The notes beneath the pieces are model-generated. The model saw only the letters and a list, made by a program, of their open reading frames with translations. It made no database searches and had not been told where the DNA came from. Positions 15,501 through 24,956 of a DNA stretch of 64,000 bases are shown piece after piece. A program made the translations under genes and the position numbers. The stretch comes from Tanytarsus gracilentus. Taxonomy: Eukaryota; Arthropoda; Insecta; Diptera; Chironomidae. Positions within the stretch are counted from its first letter, which is position 1. Every line of letters starts with the position of its first letter. The stretch covers positions 4,746,001 to 4,810,000 of the forward strand of contig JAXRKN010000044.1 of NCBI GenBank assembly GCA_038502055.1, in the 5' to 3' direction.

Positions 15501-18500
15501 TAATTTTAATCCTGATTACATTGTGAGGAATTTTCGCGGGAAGTTGTGTTGAATTAAAGTGTTTATGGTCTTGAATTGAACTAGAGAAGCTTATTTTGAA
15601 ATAATTTAATTAAATTAAAATCCAGGAATAAAAATTTTAATCCAAAAAATTCACTAAATATTTATATTACCAAAAGCCGTTATAAATTTTTAATAAACCC
15701 TCGCCTCGTTAAATTTCTCACACAAATCGTCATCAATTAAACTGCCCCGAATGCAAACTTGAATAATTCTCATCTAAACTCTGCCAGCAATCGAGTTTTA
15801 ATTCAATAATCGTTGCACATCATGAATGAATTTTTCATTATATGCATAAACATGTAAAAACTGCACAAAAGCGCAAAAGATCAAGTCAGAAATTCAAAGG
15901 CATTTCCATAATTGACTAGCGCGCAAAGAGAGAAGATGAAAAACTGTTACAAGGACAAGTACGGGCAATATTTATGAAGCGCAAAATTGGAAGTGAGATT
16001 CTGAAGATTGCCCCAAAGGCAGCTTGTGAGATGAGCAGTAAAACACACAAAAAGGCCTGTGAGAGGTTCACTTTATCGTGTTTGCTTGTTATTAGTCATC
16101 TTCCAATAGGCCGCGAATCTTTTTATAAGAAGATCTACACACGAACGTGAATTATGAGTCAGTTTAAATGGCAATTGTTGGTTTTCTCAAGCCGTGATTT
16201 ATGGTGCGAGTAAAAAATCATTAAATGGTGCTTTAATTAATAACACTTTGAGATGGCGAAAGAGAGAAAGCGAGATGAGAATTTTTTAATTTTAAAGGTT
16301 ATAAAATTTAACGGAATATCAATTTTTTTCGTTACTTCCAAGAAGTCTAAAAATTTTTAAATGTAATCCATCTTCACTCGAAACATCCCATCAAAATTTT
16401 TAACATACTAAATCAATCAATCGATGCGCTCCCATCAAGATGCGGATTTAATTACTTAGCATGACTTTAGAAAAAAAATTGAAATGAAAATTTCATGAAA
16501 TGCTAAAGGTCTCACATGCTACCAGGATGTAATTGCCTATAAACATCAATTCTCATAAACAATCGTAGGTTGTCATGGCAATATAGAAAAACACTATTGT
16601 TTGATCGAAAAATTTTGCCATAAGGTATAAAGTGCATTTAAGGGTGAATTTGTAATTGACATCAACGGCTCTTAAATTAATATAAAATATCACCAAAAAC
16701 TGCTCGTTTCTCAACTCACAAAATCACCCTAAAATAGTTTTAGAATAAAAAAATAAACTCACCTGTAAATTTTTCAGTTGTAATTAAAAATTGCTCTCAA
16801 AAGGTTGCTAATAAAAAACATGGCAAATCGTGATGAGCGACGAATGACGAAAAAGGCAATTTTAGATCAGTGCAAACGCAATAAACTTTACACGACGCCG
16901 CGACTAAATGATGTGCTCTATTTGCACTTTCAAGGCTTCCCGAAAATCGAGAATCTCGAAGAGTACACGGGACTGAAGTGCTTGTGGTTAGAAAGCAATG
17001 CCATAAGCAAAATCGAAGGCTTAGAAAACCAGCCGCTGCTTAAATCGCTCTTCTTGCAAAATAATTTAATTACGAAAATTGAAAATTTGGAGAATTGCCG
17101 TGAACTTGACACTCTGGTGCTCTCTCACAACTACATAAAGTCACTCGAAAATTGCTGCTCAAATATTCTACCGGTGCTCAACACACTCAACATCTCCCAC
17201 AACCAGCTGAGATCAATTGATGGACTCGAAATCCTTAAAAATTGTCGACATCTTTCGATTCTCGACTTGTCGTTCAATAAAATCGAGGACATGATGATTG
17301 TGAAGATTTTCAGTGAAATGGAATCGTTGCATGTCCTCAACATGACTGGAAATCCGGTTTTGAGTAGCATCACAAATTACCGCAAGACAATGATCCTCGA
17401 GTGCAAGTCACTGACATATTTAGACTCACGACCCGTCTTTCCGCGTGATCGTGCATGCGCTGAGGCTTGGAAACGTGGCGGATATGCGGCCGAAAAACGT
17501 GAACATGAGCAATGGAATCGCGAAGAGAGGAGAAAAGTTCGGAGATCCGTTAATGCGCTTTTATGTAAGTCACGTGGCGAGTCAATAAAAATTGAGTCGA
17601 GTGATGAGGAAGAAGAAGAAAAATCGCCAGAAAATTCTGATGACATCTACGAGGGAAATCAAAAGGAATTGATGGAAATTTATCAGCAAGAAGAAAAAGA
17701 ACTCAATGGATTGATTTCAGGATCGGGCGATGGAAAAGCTAAAGTTAAGTCAATTAAGGTCGAACAGAAGAAAGACGAGATGACAAAAATGCTCGACATC
17801 TCCACCGATCAAAATCGAATTCTCAACATTTTGCAGCTCAACAAAGAGGAAAATGTGAAGAGGGCTTTGATTGAGGAAATTCCGACGCGTGATTTCTCGA
17901 TTATTGACTCAAATGAGATGGAGAGCATGCAATGGTTCCATGAGGAAGAAATTCAAGAGACTCAACCGCTCGACTCGCTCGAATATCAATTGCCGCAGCT
18001 TTCCGATTCGGTCGCTGAGACATTTGGCGAGGACTTGCCGAGTCTCGAGGTATCTGACTCGGTTAATCAAATTTTAGAGCTTTGTCACGAGCAGAAGAAA
18101 GACGCGATGCAATTGTGCTTTATTAATGAAAACGATCGACTCATGCAGATGTATGACGAGGCTGTTGAACAGCAATTAGTTCACGAGAGCGATGTTCATC
18201 AATTGAAAGAAATTGAAGCGCTTTGCAGTGACGAAAATGACAATGAAAATGGTCTTGAGACCTTCCCGAATCTCGATGGAATTTTAACGGTTCGAAAGTT
18301 AGAAATTCAATCGTCGATTGAGGAAGAAGAAGAAAATGAGACAAACGATGATGATGATGTTGAAGTTTTACAATTTTCGCACATTGAAATCTCTGAGGTG
18401 CAGAAAAATGCAGAGAACATCATTGATGGTATCATTAAGTCACTCGACGAAGTCGAAATGTAATTCAATTATTTTTTTTTGTGGTTGAAATAAAATTTAT

Positions 18501-21500
18501 TGTTGATGTGTAAAAAAATAATCAATTTTGCAAATTTTTAAGCGAATTAAATTTTAAATGCGACATGCGAATGAAGAATTATGCGAATGAAGACGATTAC
18601 ATTCAATTTAAAATCGCATGCATGCCTTTATATGCGAATCTCTATAAAATATTTTAGACCCTTCATTTTTTAATTAATTAAATTTGCTCAAAAAATTCTT
18701 ACATCAAAAAATGTGGCGTGCACATGAACTCTCGCATAACCCCATCCGCATGATTTTATGAAGTCAATCAATCAAGAGATGAAAAACATTATGCAACTTT
18801 AATGGGAAGAGATTAAAGATGAAACTTGCATGGGAAAAGTTCATTGAAATGGTGCCATGGCGAAGAATTCTTGTTCACCATTAAAATTTACCCATGTCAA
18901 GTGTCAGACATAAATTCAATCTTTATCAATCTTTCTTTTTCTGCAGGACTTTTCAGTATTTTAGCAACATGTCAGAGCCAAGCGGCATACAGTCAGCAAA
19001 ATATGCCACGTACGAGTTTCACATGCCGTGACAAAATTCTTGGCGGTTATTACGCCGATCCAGGTACATCTTTGCATTGCGTAACTCTTGAATAATATTT
19101 AAAGAAAACTTTTCTCTATTTTTTCACTCCATCAGAAACCAATTGTCAGATGTTTCACATTTGCGTGAAGATTGCAGGAGTTGGAGTAAGTTTTTGATTG
19201 ATTTTTATAGCATTTCGAGCGAGAACAATGAGAGCTATGGTTAATTATCATGCTGCGTTATGTCATCCCAATCCCATCATGTCGCACATGTTTAATGTCA
19301 TCTTCAGATTTGTTCATCGCATCTTCAATGCTTTCTATTCACAACCGGTGACCTTTTCACGTCTAATGATGACATTTTAAATAAACTCTTTTTTTTCTTC
19401 AGATTCAAGATTTCCGTTTCTTGTGCCCCAATCATACGGCATTCGATGAGGTTTGTGATTTTTTTTCTTTCTAGAATTTAGGTTATAAAATTTAAATTTC
19501 TTAGGAGGCGCAGATTTGTGCTGATTGGGGTGACGTGGACTGCGGCTCGACCACTCGCTATTATGGCAACGACAATTTTGACCTTTATCGCATCGGCACC
19601 AATTTCGAGAGCAAACGTAATAGTTATGCGGAAGAGGATGAATCGGTTTTCCATTTGCAACACGCTGAAACAAGTTTGCATAATTTAAAATTGGTAAATG
19701 CCATTGAATTGTCAGCTAATGTGCGTAAACTTTTTACAGGTGACGCCCGGCGATCGAAGCAATACATTGTGAATCAAAATTCCATTCAAACGCCTTCAAG
19801 ACCTGTATCGACCACCACTTATAGACCTCCAACAACAACAGCAACGACAACGACATCGACAACTCCTCGAACCACGAGCTCAACGACGAGAGTATTCTAT
19901 GAAACCACAACACATGTTCGAGCTTCAACTTACAAGCCAACGATAAGGCCTAAAAAGATCGTTGAAGATAAGGTGATAGTGTCGACTTACAGACCAAGCA
20001 ATGATTATTTCAGCAGATCTAAAGCAGCACCCGTTCAAGGTGACTTTAATTAAACTTTTGTTAATTATTTTTATAAATTCCCTTCTATCAAACAGACGAT
20101 GGTGAAATTTTCAAGCAATCTCAAAGCTCACATTTCTATAACAACAAGAATAATGGCAAGGAAGACTTTGAAGATGAATATGTGAAGGCATCGAACACAA
20201 AAGCACCGATCGCTAAACAAAAGGTTCGAGGACGTCATCGTGGCCGAAGCAAGTATAGAAATCCAAATGCAGTCACTTCCGCGCCAACAAAAACACCCAC
20301 GACACATAAAGCAGTTGCCGAGCAGAGTAGAGCTTCCTTCACGAATACGCCCATCGTTGTGCAGCCGGTTGTCGTAAATCAGAGACCTAATGTGACCACA
20401 TTGCAAGCGGCGACAAGCTATCAGGCACAGCAATCACGACAATTTATCTCTCCATCATCCACTGCTGCACCTAGCTTACCTCAAACTACCGACGAGAGTT
20501 TCGTTGATGTGCCGAAGATTCAAAAGAAAGTGCAAAGTACAAAGCTGAAGAGTGCATCGGCACCTACAAAAGTTGTTCCACTCACGTCTTCATCAACCTT
20601 CGCACCACCAGCTCAACCTCAAATTCCATTCAATCCATTCTTCGGTGCAATTCCACAGCGTGTCATCATTCCGAGTCAATTAAGTGCCGAGCAACGTTTG
20701 GCATTGCAAGCATCGAACGGCAAAAGCCTAACAACAGCATCAACCATTCAAACCACCTCCTCAACGACACCTGTCACACCCCAACAAATTAATCGCGTCA
20801 ATCAAGTGAGCGAACAATTAAAGAATCAACAGAAATTCAACTTTAAGTCACAAAAATATGAATTTGTTGAGCCTCAAAATCCAACAACGCAATTTTACAA
20901 TACAAAATATGAAACTAACGGTCAGTTGAACTTGGAACCGACTAAAAGTAATTTAGTGAAACAAAACACCAAAATTTATGCGTCGAGACAAACGACAACG
21001 GGTCAGGATGAGAGCAAGCCGACAACTTTCAATCCACAGCAATATTATCAGTCGAATGAGTATCAAAATCTTTCACCACGCGGCTTCTCATTGGCCGCTC
21101 AACAGCAAGCAGTTAAACAAACAAAAGCACCCGAAATTCGACCACAAATCACGTCAAGATCAGAGTCGAGAAATCATCACAAAAAGTTCTCAACTCTTGT
21201 GCCAAAAGATCAGTACAATTTACCGACGACATTTAAGCCGAGCACTTACAGTAAAAGTCAAGAATTAAAGGTTGAAAAAATTCAAAATCCAAGCAAATAT
21301 TACACACAAATTGTCACGACATCATCATCAGCGCCAATCATTCAAACAACCACTCAAATTCCAAGACACGTTGATATTCAAACTACAACGAGACATCCCG
21401 GTCATTTTTCAACATCAATAACGCCACGACCTTTGGATGCTGGTGAGGAAGATGATGGTCAATATCGACCAGAATTGTATGAAAAAGATTTGTACAAAAA

Positions 21501-21930
21501 TAAAGCGAAAACAACAAAAACGAGCACTTTCAAACCCGTTCAAAATGCACTCTTTAGCTATTATCAAACATCATCGACGGCAGTGCCACAGCAACAGCAG
21601 AATTTCGAGGAGGATGAACTCTTTAAGACGGCACACTCACAAAATATTTTCGCTAGTGGAAATGCATTGAGAGCTGAAAAGGAAAAGGAAAAAGTTGTTA
21701 AGAATTTCGAGCAATATACGGAAAAGTCAAGTCCAAGACCATTCTCGAAGCCCACGCTCGCGCCATCAACGACAAAAGTGCCGAAAAAATCACAGAATTT
21801 GAAAAGGAAAGAGGAGAAAGATGTGAGCTACGATTATCAGTATTATGACACGAATGACCAATCCGATTACCCTGAAATCGCGCCGATTGAAGACTTTGGA
21901 AGGACAGTGAAGAAATCGAGCACAAATTGA
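6565..21930 (+). CDS. CPAP1-like single chitin-binding-domain secreted protein
   Basis: Six coding exons: 6565-6595, 18947-19063, 19136-19185, 19403-19450, 19505-20039 and 20096-21930, giving 871 residues with every splice phase consistent. The signal peptide spans exons 1 and 2 (MNQLWIVLIAG, then LFSILATCQSQA). Residues about 40-95 form one peritrophin-A/CBM14 domain with the expected six cysteines, in the CPAP1 style (GGYYADPETNCQMFHICV, then FRFLCPNHTAFDE and ICADWGDVDC). The remaining about 770 residues are low-complexity, rich in Thr, Ser, Pro and Gln, with repeated TTT, STYKP and QQQ stretches that look mucin-like. CPAP1 proteins bind chitin in cuticle or tracheal matrix. The weakest link is exon 1, joined across a 12.35-kb intron; it rests on a good GTAAGT donor, phase 1 and hydrophobic continuity. 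DNAAF1 lies inside this intron on the same strand. Confidence 0.8.
6596..16568. other. Long intron of the CPAP1-like gene (non-coding part)
   Basis: About 10 kb of AT-rich sequence between the first exon and the nested DNAAF1 gene. I find no further exon, RNA gene or repeat that I can support. A length like this in a genome with mostly 60-bp introns suggests it may hold enhancers, but nothing in the sequence proves that. Confidence 0.5.
16569..16582 (+). promoter_or_regulatory. RFX X-box-like palindrome upstream of DNAAF1
   Basis: The 14 bases GTTGTCATGGCAAT match the canonical RFX X-box palindrome GTTGCCATGGCAAC at 12 of 14 positions. The site lies 238 bp upstream of the DNAAF1 start codon. 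RFX factors drive ciliary genes in animals, including insect chordotonal neurons, so the position next to a dynein-arm assembly gene makes chance less likely. Function is inferred. Confidence 0.7.
16820..18463 (+). CDS. DNAAF1: Dynein axonemal assembly factor 1 (LRR protein)
   Basis: An intronless reading frame of 547 residues starting at MANRDERRMTKKAI. Residues about 30-190 hold six SDS22-like leucine-rich repeats (for example LKCLWLESNAISKIEGLENQ and LDTLVLSHNYIKSLE). They are followed by an LRR cap (YRKTMILECKSLTYLDSRPV) and the family segment DRACAEAWKRGGYAAEKREH. The C-terminal half is acidic and probably disordered. This order matches DNAAF1/LRRC50 (Drosophila dtr), a cytoplasmic factor that pre-assembles outer and inner dynein arms for motile cilia and sperm flagella. 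The gene sits within the first intron of the CPAP1-like gene on the same strand and appears to have its own promoter with an X-box. An AATAAA lies just after the stop (near 18490). The absence of introns could reflect an old retrocopy origin. Confidence 0.9.
   Translation: MANRDERRMTKKAILDQCKRNKLYTTPRLNDVLYLHFQGFPKIENLEEYTGLKCLWLESNAISKIEGLENQPLLKSLFLQNNLITKIENLENCRELDTLVLSHNYIKSLENCCSNILPVLNTLNISHNQLRSIDGLEILKNCRHLSILDLSFNKIEDMMIVKIFSEMESLHVLNMTGNPVLSSITNYRKTMILECKSLTYLDSRPVFPRDRACAEAWKRGGYAAEKREHEQWNREERRKVRRSVNALLCKSRGESIKIESSDEEEEEKSPENSDDIYEGNQKELMEIYQQEEKELNGLISGSGDGKAKVKSIKVEQKKDEMTKMLDISTDQNRILNILQLNKEENVKRALIEEIPTRDFSIIDSNEMESMQWFHEEEIQETQPLDSLEYQLPQLSDSVAETFGEDLPSLEVSDSVNQILELCHEQKKDAMQLCFINENDRLMQMYDEAVEQQLVHESDVHQLKEIEALCSDENDNENGLETFPNLDGILTVRKLEIQSSIEEEEENETNDDDDVEVLQFSHIEISEVQKNAENIIDGIIKSLDEVEM
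18464..18946. other. Intron segment between DNAAF1 and CPAP1-like exon 2
   Basis: Contains the DNAAF1 3' end and then AT-rich sequence ending in the pyrimidine tract and CAG acceptor at 18946. No alternative first exon with compatible phase and donor was found for the CPAP1-like gene here. Confidence 0.5.
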
Positions 21931-22224
21931 TGAGAGAAAAAAGCTAGAAAATATTAAAGTGCATTTAAAAACTTCATTCTTCCCTTGCGCGTGTCTGAAT
22001 ATGTTGATATTATGTGATAAAATGTGCACTTTTCTCCTCTCGACTCGTTTCTCTGATGCCAGCTCATTATAATATCCCTAATATTATGTGTTAAAACTCT
22101 TCTTTTGTAAATAGACCTTTTTTCTTATGTTGAAATTATTAGGTTGGTGGAAGAATATTAAAAAAATGTTTCAAAACCCACACGTGGGAATTGCCGTGTA
22201 ACCCACTTGTAACAGATCAGTATT

Positions 22225-22365
22225 GGCTTCCCCTTCTGGCCTCCCCTTTTGGCTTCCCAAAATGGCTTCCCAAAATGGCTTCCCAAAAGGGCTTCCCAAA
22301 AATGGCTTCTCAAAAATGGCTTCGCAAAATGGCTTCCCAAAATTGCTTCCCAAAATGGCTTCCCA
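22225..22365 (+). repeat. 13-bp minisatellite (GGCTTCCCAAAAT)
   Basis: About ten imperfect tandem copies of GGCTTCCCAAAAT, with small length changes in the A-run and a degenerate start (CCCCTTCTGGCC). It forms the left array of repeat copy 1. Confidence 0.9.
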
Positions 22366-22770
22366 CTGTGTTTCGACTGTGTTTCAATTTCCATTGTGTT
22401 TTATTTTCCATTGTGTTTCATTTTCCACTGTGTTCCATTTTCCATTGTGTTCCATTTTCCATTGTGTTTCATTTTCCATTGTGTTTCATTTTCCATTGTG
22501 TTTCATTTTCCATTGTGTTTCATTTTCCACTGTGTTCCATTTTCAATTGTTTTTCATTTTCAATTTTGTTTCATTTTCCATTTGTTTCATTTTCCATTTG
22601 TTTCATTTTCTATTGTGTTCCATTTTTCATTGTGTTCCATTTTCCATTGTGTTCCATTTTCCATTTTTTCATTTTCCATTGTTTCCATTTTCCATGTGTT
22701 CCATTTTCCATTTTTCCATTTTCCATTGGTTTTTTCAATTGTGTTCCATTTTCCATTGTGTTCCATTTTC
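22366..22770 (+). repeat. 17-bp minisatellite (CCATTGTGTTYCATTTT)
   Basis: About 23 copies of a 17-bp unit, CCATTGTGTTTCATTTT or the CCATTGTGTTCCATTTT variant, with degenerate copies towards the right end. Because 17 is not a multiple of three and the unit has no stop in any phase, all three forward frames read open as a 17-residue Phe/His/Ser/Ile/Cys repeat. These are not genes. Confidence 0.95.
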
Positions 22771-23250
22771 AGATCCATGTCAATCGATTCCTGGTGCAAT
22801 TACGAGTTCAATGAGGTACATGAAGCCATACTTCTAAAAAATGGACATTAGAGGCATTCCTTGGACACTCCTGGCCGGCCGTGACGGTCATTCTTCAAAA
22901 TCATCAATGCTAATCAATTCCTGATGCAATTACGAGTTCAACGAGGTACATGAAGCCATACTTCTAAAAAATGGACATTAGTGGCATTCCTTGGACACTC
23001 CTGGCCGGCCGTGACGGTCATTCTTCAAAAATCATCCATGCCAATCGATTCCTGGTCAAATTCCGAGTTCAACGAGGTACATGAAGCCATACTTTTAAAA
23101 AATGGACATTAGGGGCACTACTGGCCGGCCGTGATGGACATTGGTGGCACTCTTGGATGGCCATGATAGACATTCCTCAAATATCATCAATGCCTTTCGA
23201 TTCCTGATACAAATACGAGTTCAACGACATACATGAAGCCATATAACAGG
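22771..23250 (+). repeat. ~130-bp tandem repeat unit, about 3.5 copies
   Basis: The block ATCGATTCCTGG...CGAGTTCAA...GTACATGAAGCCATA...AAAAAATGGACATTA...CTGGCCGGCCGTGA recurs with anchors near 22781, 22911, 23042 and 23184. Spacing is about 130 bp (about 142 for the last). The second repeat copy on the other side of the window carries fewer units. Confidence 0.9.
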
Positions 23251-23476
23251 AAATTTGTGTGAAAAATGGCATTTAGGGCTGTCCATGGCACGACCTGTGG
23301 TCATGACCCTCATAATTCCTAAAATGGCCGAATCTAAATTCATAGACCTACCATTTGGCGAAAACTAGAAGTCTCTAGCTATCTCAGGAGCCGAGATCTC
23401 GATGGAACAGACGGACAGACGGACAGACGGACGGAAACAGGCGCATATAAGTGTTACACCACTTCGTGGGTTACAC

Positions 23477-23917
23477 TAAAAAGTTTTTTTTGGCACAGTA
23501 AAATAAAAGATTTGAATTGATTTTTTTTAATGAGAAAATTTGAGAAATTGAATGAAATAATTTAAAGTTTGAATAATTTTTTTTTTGAATCCAGGAAGTT
23601 GAAATTTTTAAATCTCCGAAAAATTCTATTTGCTCTCATTAAAAGATCAAAATTTCCTCCAAAAGCCAGTTAAATAATTAATCAAACACTGCCTTTAGCT
23701 TTAAGATTTTATATTAGTTCATAATTCTCAATCATGCACACACCACACACACTCATCTATCGATATTTAATTTCACATTTTCCCCTGTACATGTATAATG
23801 AAATTTTCTACGAATTTTCTATTGAAATAAATATATTTTTTTCTTAAATAAAATAATGCGAGTTTTTAATAAAGACGTTTTGCTTCTAAAAATATCTTGC
23901 GCAATCACAGATGTAAA
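23477..23917. other. Non-coding gap after repeat copy 1
   Basis: AT-rich sequence with no supported gene. It ends at the promoter of the small secreted gene that starts at 24048. Confidence 0.5.
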
Positions 23918-23925
23918 TGACGTCA
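23918..23925 (+). promoter_or_regulatory. CRE palindrome TGACGTCA
   Basis: A perfect 8-bp cAMP-response-element palindrome, 58 bp upstream of the TATA box and 123 bp upstream of the start codon at 24048. CREB/ATF-family binding is inferred from the motif alone. Confidence 0.5.
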
Positions 23926-23982
23926 AGTTTCCTTAAAAAGGATGCTCTTGACAACTCTTTCAGGATTTCATAAGATTTTTTC

Positions 23983-23990
23983 TATATAAA
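23983..23990 (+). promoter_or_regulatory. TATA box TATATAAA with likely start site near 24014-24019
   Basis: TATATAAA lies about 31-36 bp before a TCATCAGAG initiator-like sequence (24014-24022). That is the usual TATA-to-start distance. It gives a 5' UTR of about 30 bp before the ATG at 24048. Strong TATA promoters fit tissue-specific or inducible genes. Confidence 0.7.
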
Positions 23991-24047
23991 TAGAAGATCT
24001 CGACCACAATCTCTCATCAGAGTGAGTTAAAGGATTCGTTAGAAAAG

Positions 24048-24627
24048 ATGGCGCTCAGTAGCAAAGGTGGATTTTTCTTAGCCAAGTTTATTGTCCTTGC
24101 TTTAATCGTAAAATTGGCATTCAGCGCGGAAGTAATTAACGGTGAAAACCCTCGCGAATTTTTCGCTGTTGAGAGTGAAAACTCTCAAGATGTTCCCGTT
24201 ATTGTTTTATCGGATAATTATTATGAAAAAAGGAGCAATTTAAATAAGTTTAAAAGTAAGTTTGCAAAAAAAATTAAAGTGAACTTTTAAAAGTTACAAA
24301 AATATTCTTGAAAAGATTTTATGATCAACAAGGACAACGTAAATCCAGATGAAGCTATGGAGAGAGATGAGCAAGTATTTTATATTCCAAGAATTAACCA
24401 CCATTCGGGTGGAAAACGTGGTACTGTTTTGTCTTGGTCTCCAATCGGAAATAAATTGTGAGTTTAATTAATATTTTTTTAAACTGAAAAATATTTTAAT
24501 CCACGGATTAAAAGTTTATTTATTTTTAATCCGAATTTTTTTAAAAATTCCGTTAAATTTTTAATTATTTTTCAGACGTTATCGTCAGCAGCCAGCAAAT
24601 TTTGGGAGTGAACGACAGGCCGCATGA
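24048..24627 (+). CDS. Small secreted protein, candidate peptide precursor
   Basis: Three exons, 24048-24255, 24316-24457 and 24576-24627, with consistent phases, encode 133 residues. Residues about 1-26 are a signal peptide (hydrophobic FFLAKFIVLALIVKLAFSA). The rest has no cysteines. It contains dibasic sites: EKR at about residue 60-63 and GGKR at about residue 102-105. The latter has the Gly-Lys-Arg pattern used for C-terminal amidation. The segment after GGKR begins GTVLSWSPIGNKLRYRQQPA. These features fit a neuropeptide or secreted regulatory precursor, but I do not recognise the family, and a short secreted structural or reproductive protein remains possible. A strong TATA box and a CRE lie upstream, and an AATAAA follows at about 24684. 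The last intron donor (TT|GTGAGT) is the least certain junction. Confidence 0.7.
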
Positions 24628-24956
24628 TTGATGCCTTTAGTAAAAGTTTGAATATCACAATGAAGACGAAGGCACATAAATCACAAATAAAAAGTTATAA
24701 TTATAATTAAGGAATAATTTTTGCTGTTCAAAGTCGTTAAATCTCTCAAAAAATAAAAATCAATTATTATGGAACTGAAAAAAAGTCACAAAACTTAATA
24801 TTCTTCCCACAGTCGAGACACTTTTTGACCGTTTGATTCGAGTCTTTGTTAATGTTTTGAAAAATTCCCACAAATTTAGTTTTTGAGAAATTAATTAAAG
24901 TTTTCTAGGTTTACAATTCATTAGTTAAAGGTTCTTCCTATTAAAAATACTCTAAA

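Larger units (their letters stand above)
22196..23476 (+). mobile_element. Minisatellite-bearing repeat element, copy 1
   Basis: The core is bounded by an 11-bp inverted repeat, GTGTAACCCAC at 22196-22206 and GTGGGTTACAC at 23466-23476. From left to right it holds a 13-bp array, a 17-bp array, about 3.5 copies of a ~130-bp unit, a unique stretch, and a GACGGACA-type run (23411-23435). A related copy lies in opposite orientation at 49704-50529. Similarity extends outward past the left inverted repeat to about 22150, through CAAAACCCACACGTGGG, so the true end may be outside. No transposase is encoded. This suggests a non-autonomous DNA element or a dispersed satellite cassette. Target-site duplications are not clear. 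Confidence 0.7.

Noticed and set aside
18826..18946. Alternative start for the CPAP1-like protein just before exon 2
   Set aside because: In-frame reading across the acceptor is interrupted by stops, and the TTTTTCTGCAG acceptor marks this as intron.
22191..22851. Three overlapping forward frames of about 200 codons
   Set aside because: They are by-products of a 17-bp stop-free minisatellite and a 13-bp array; the peptides are the same repeat shifted by frame, with no initiation or splice context.
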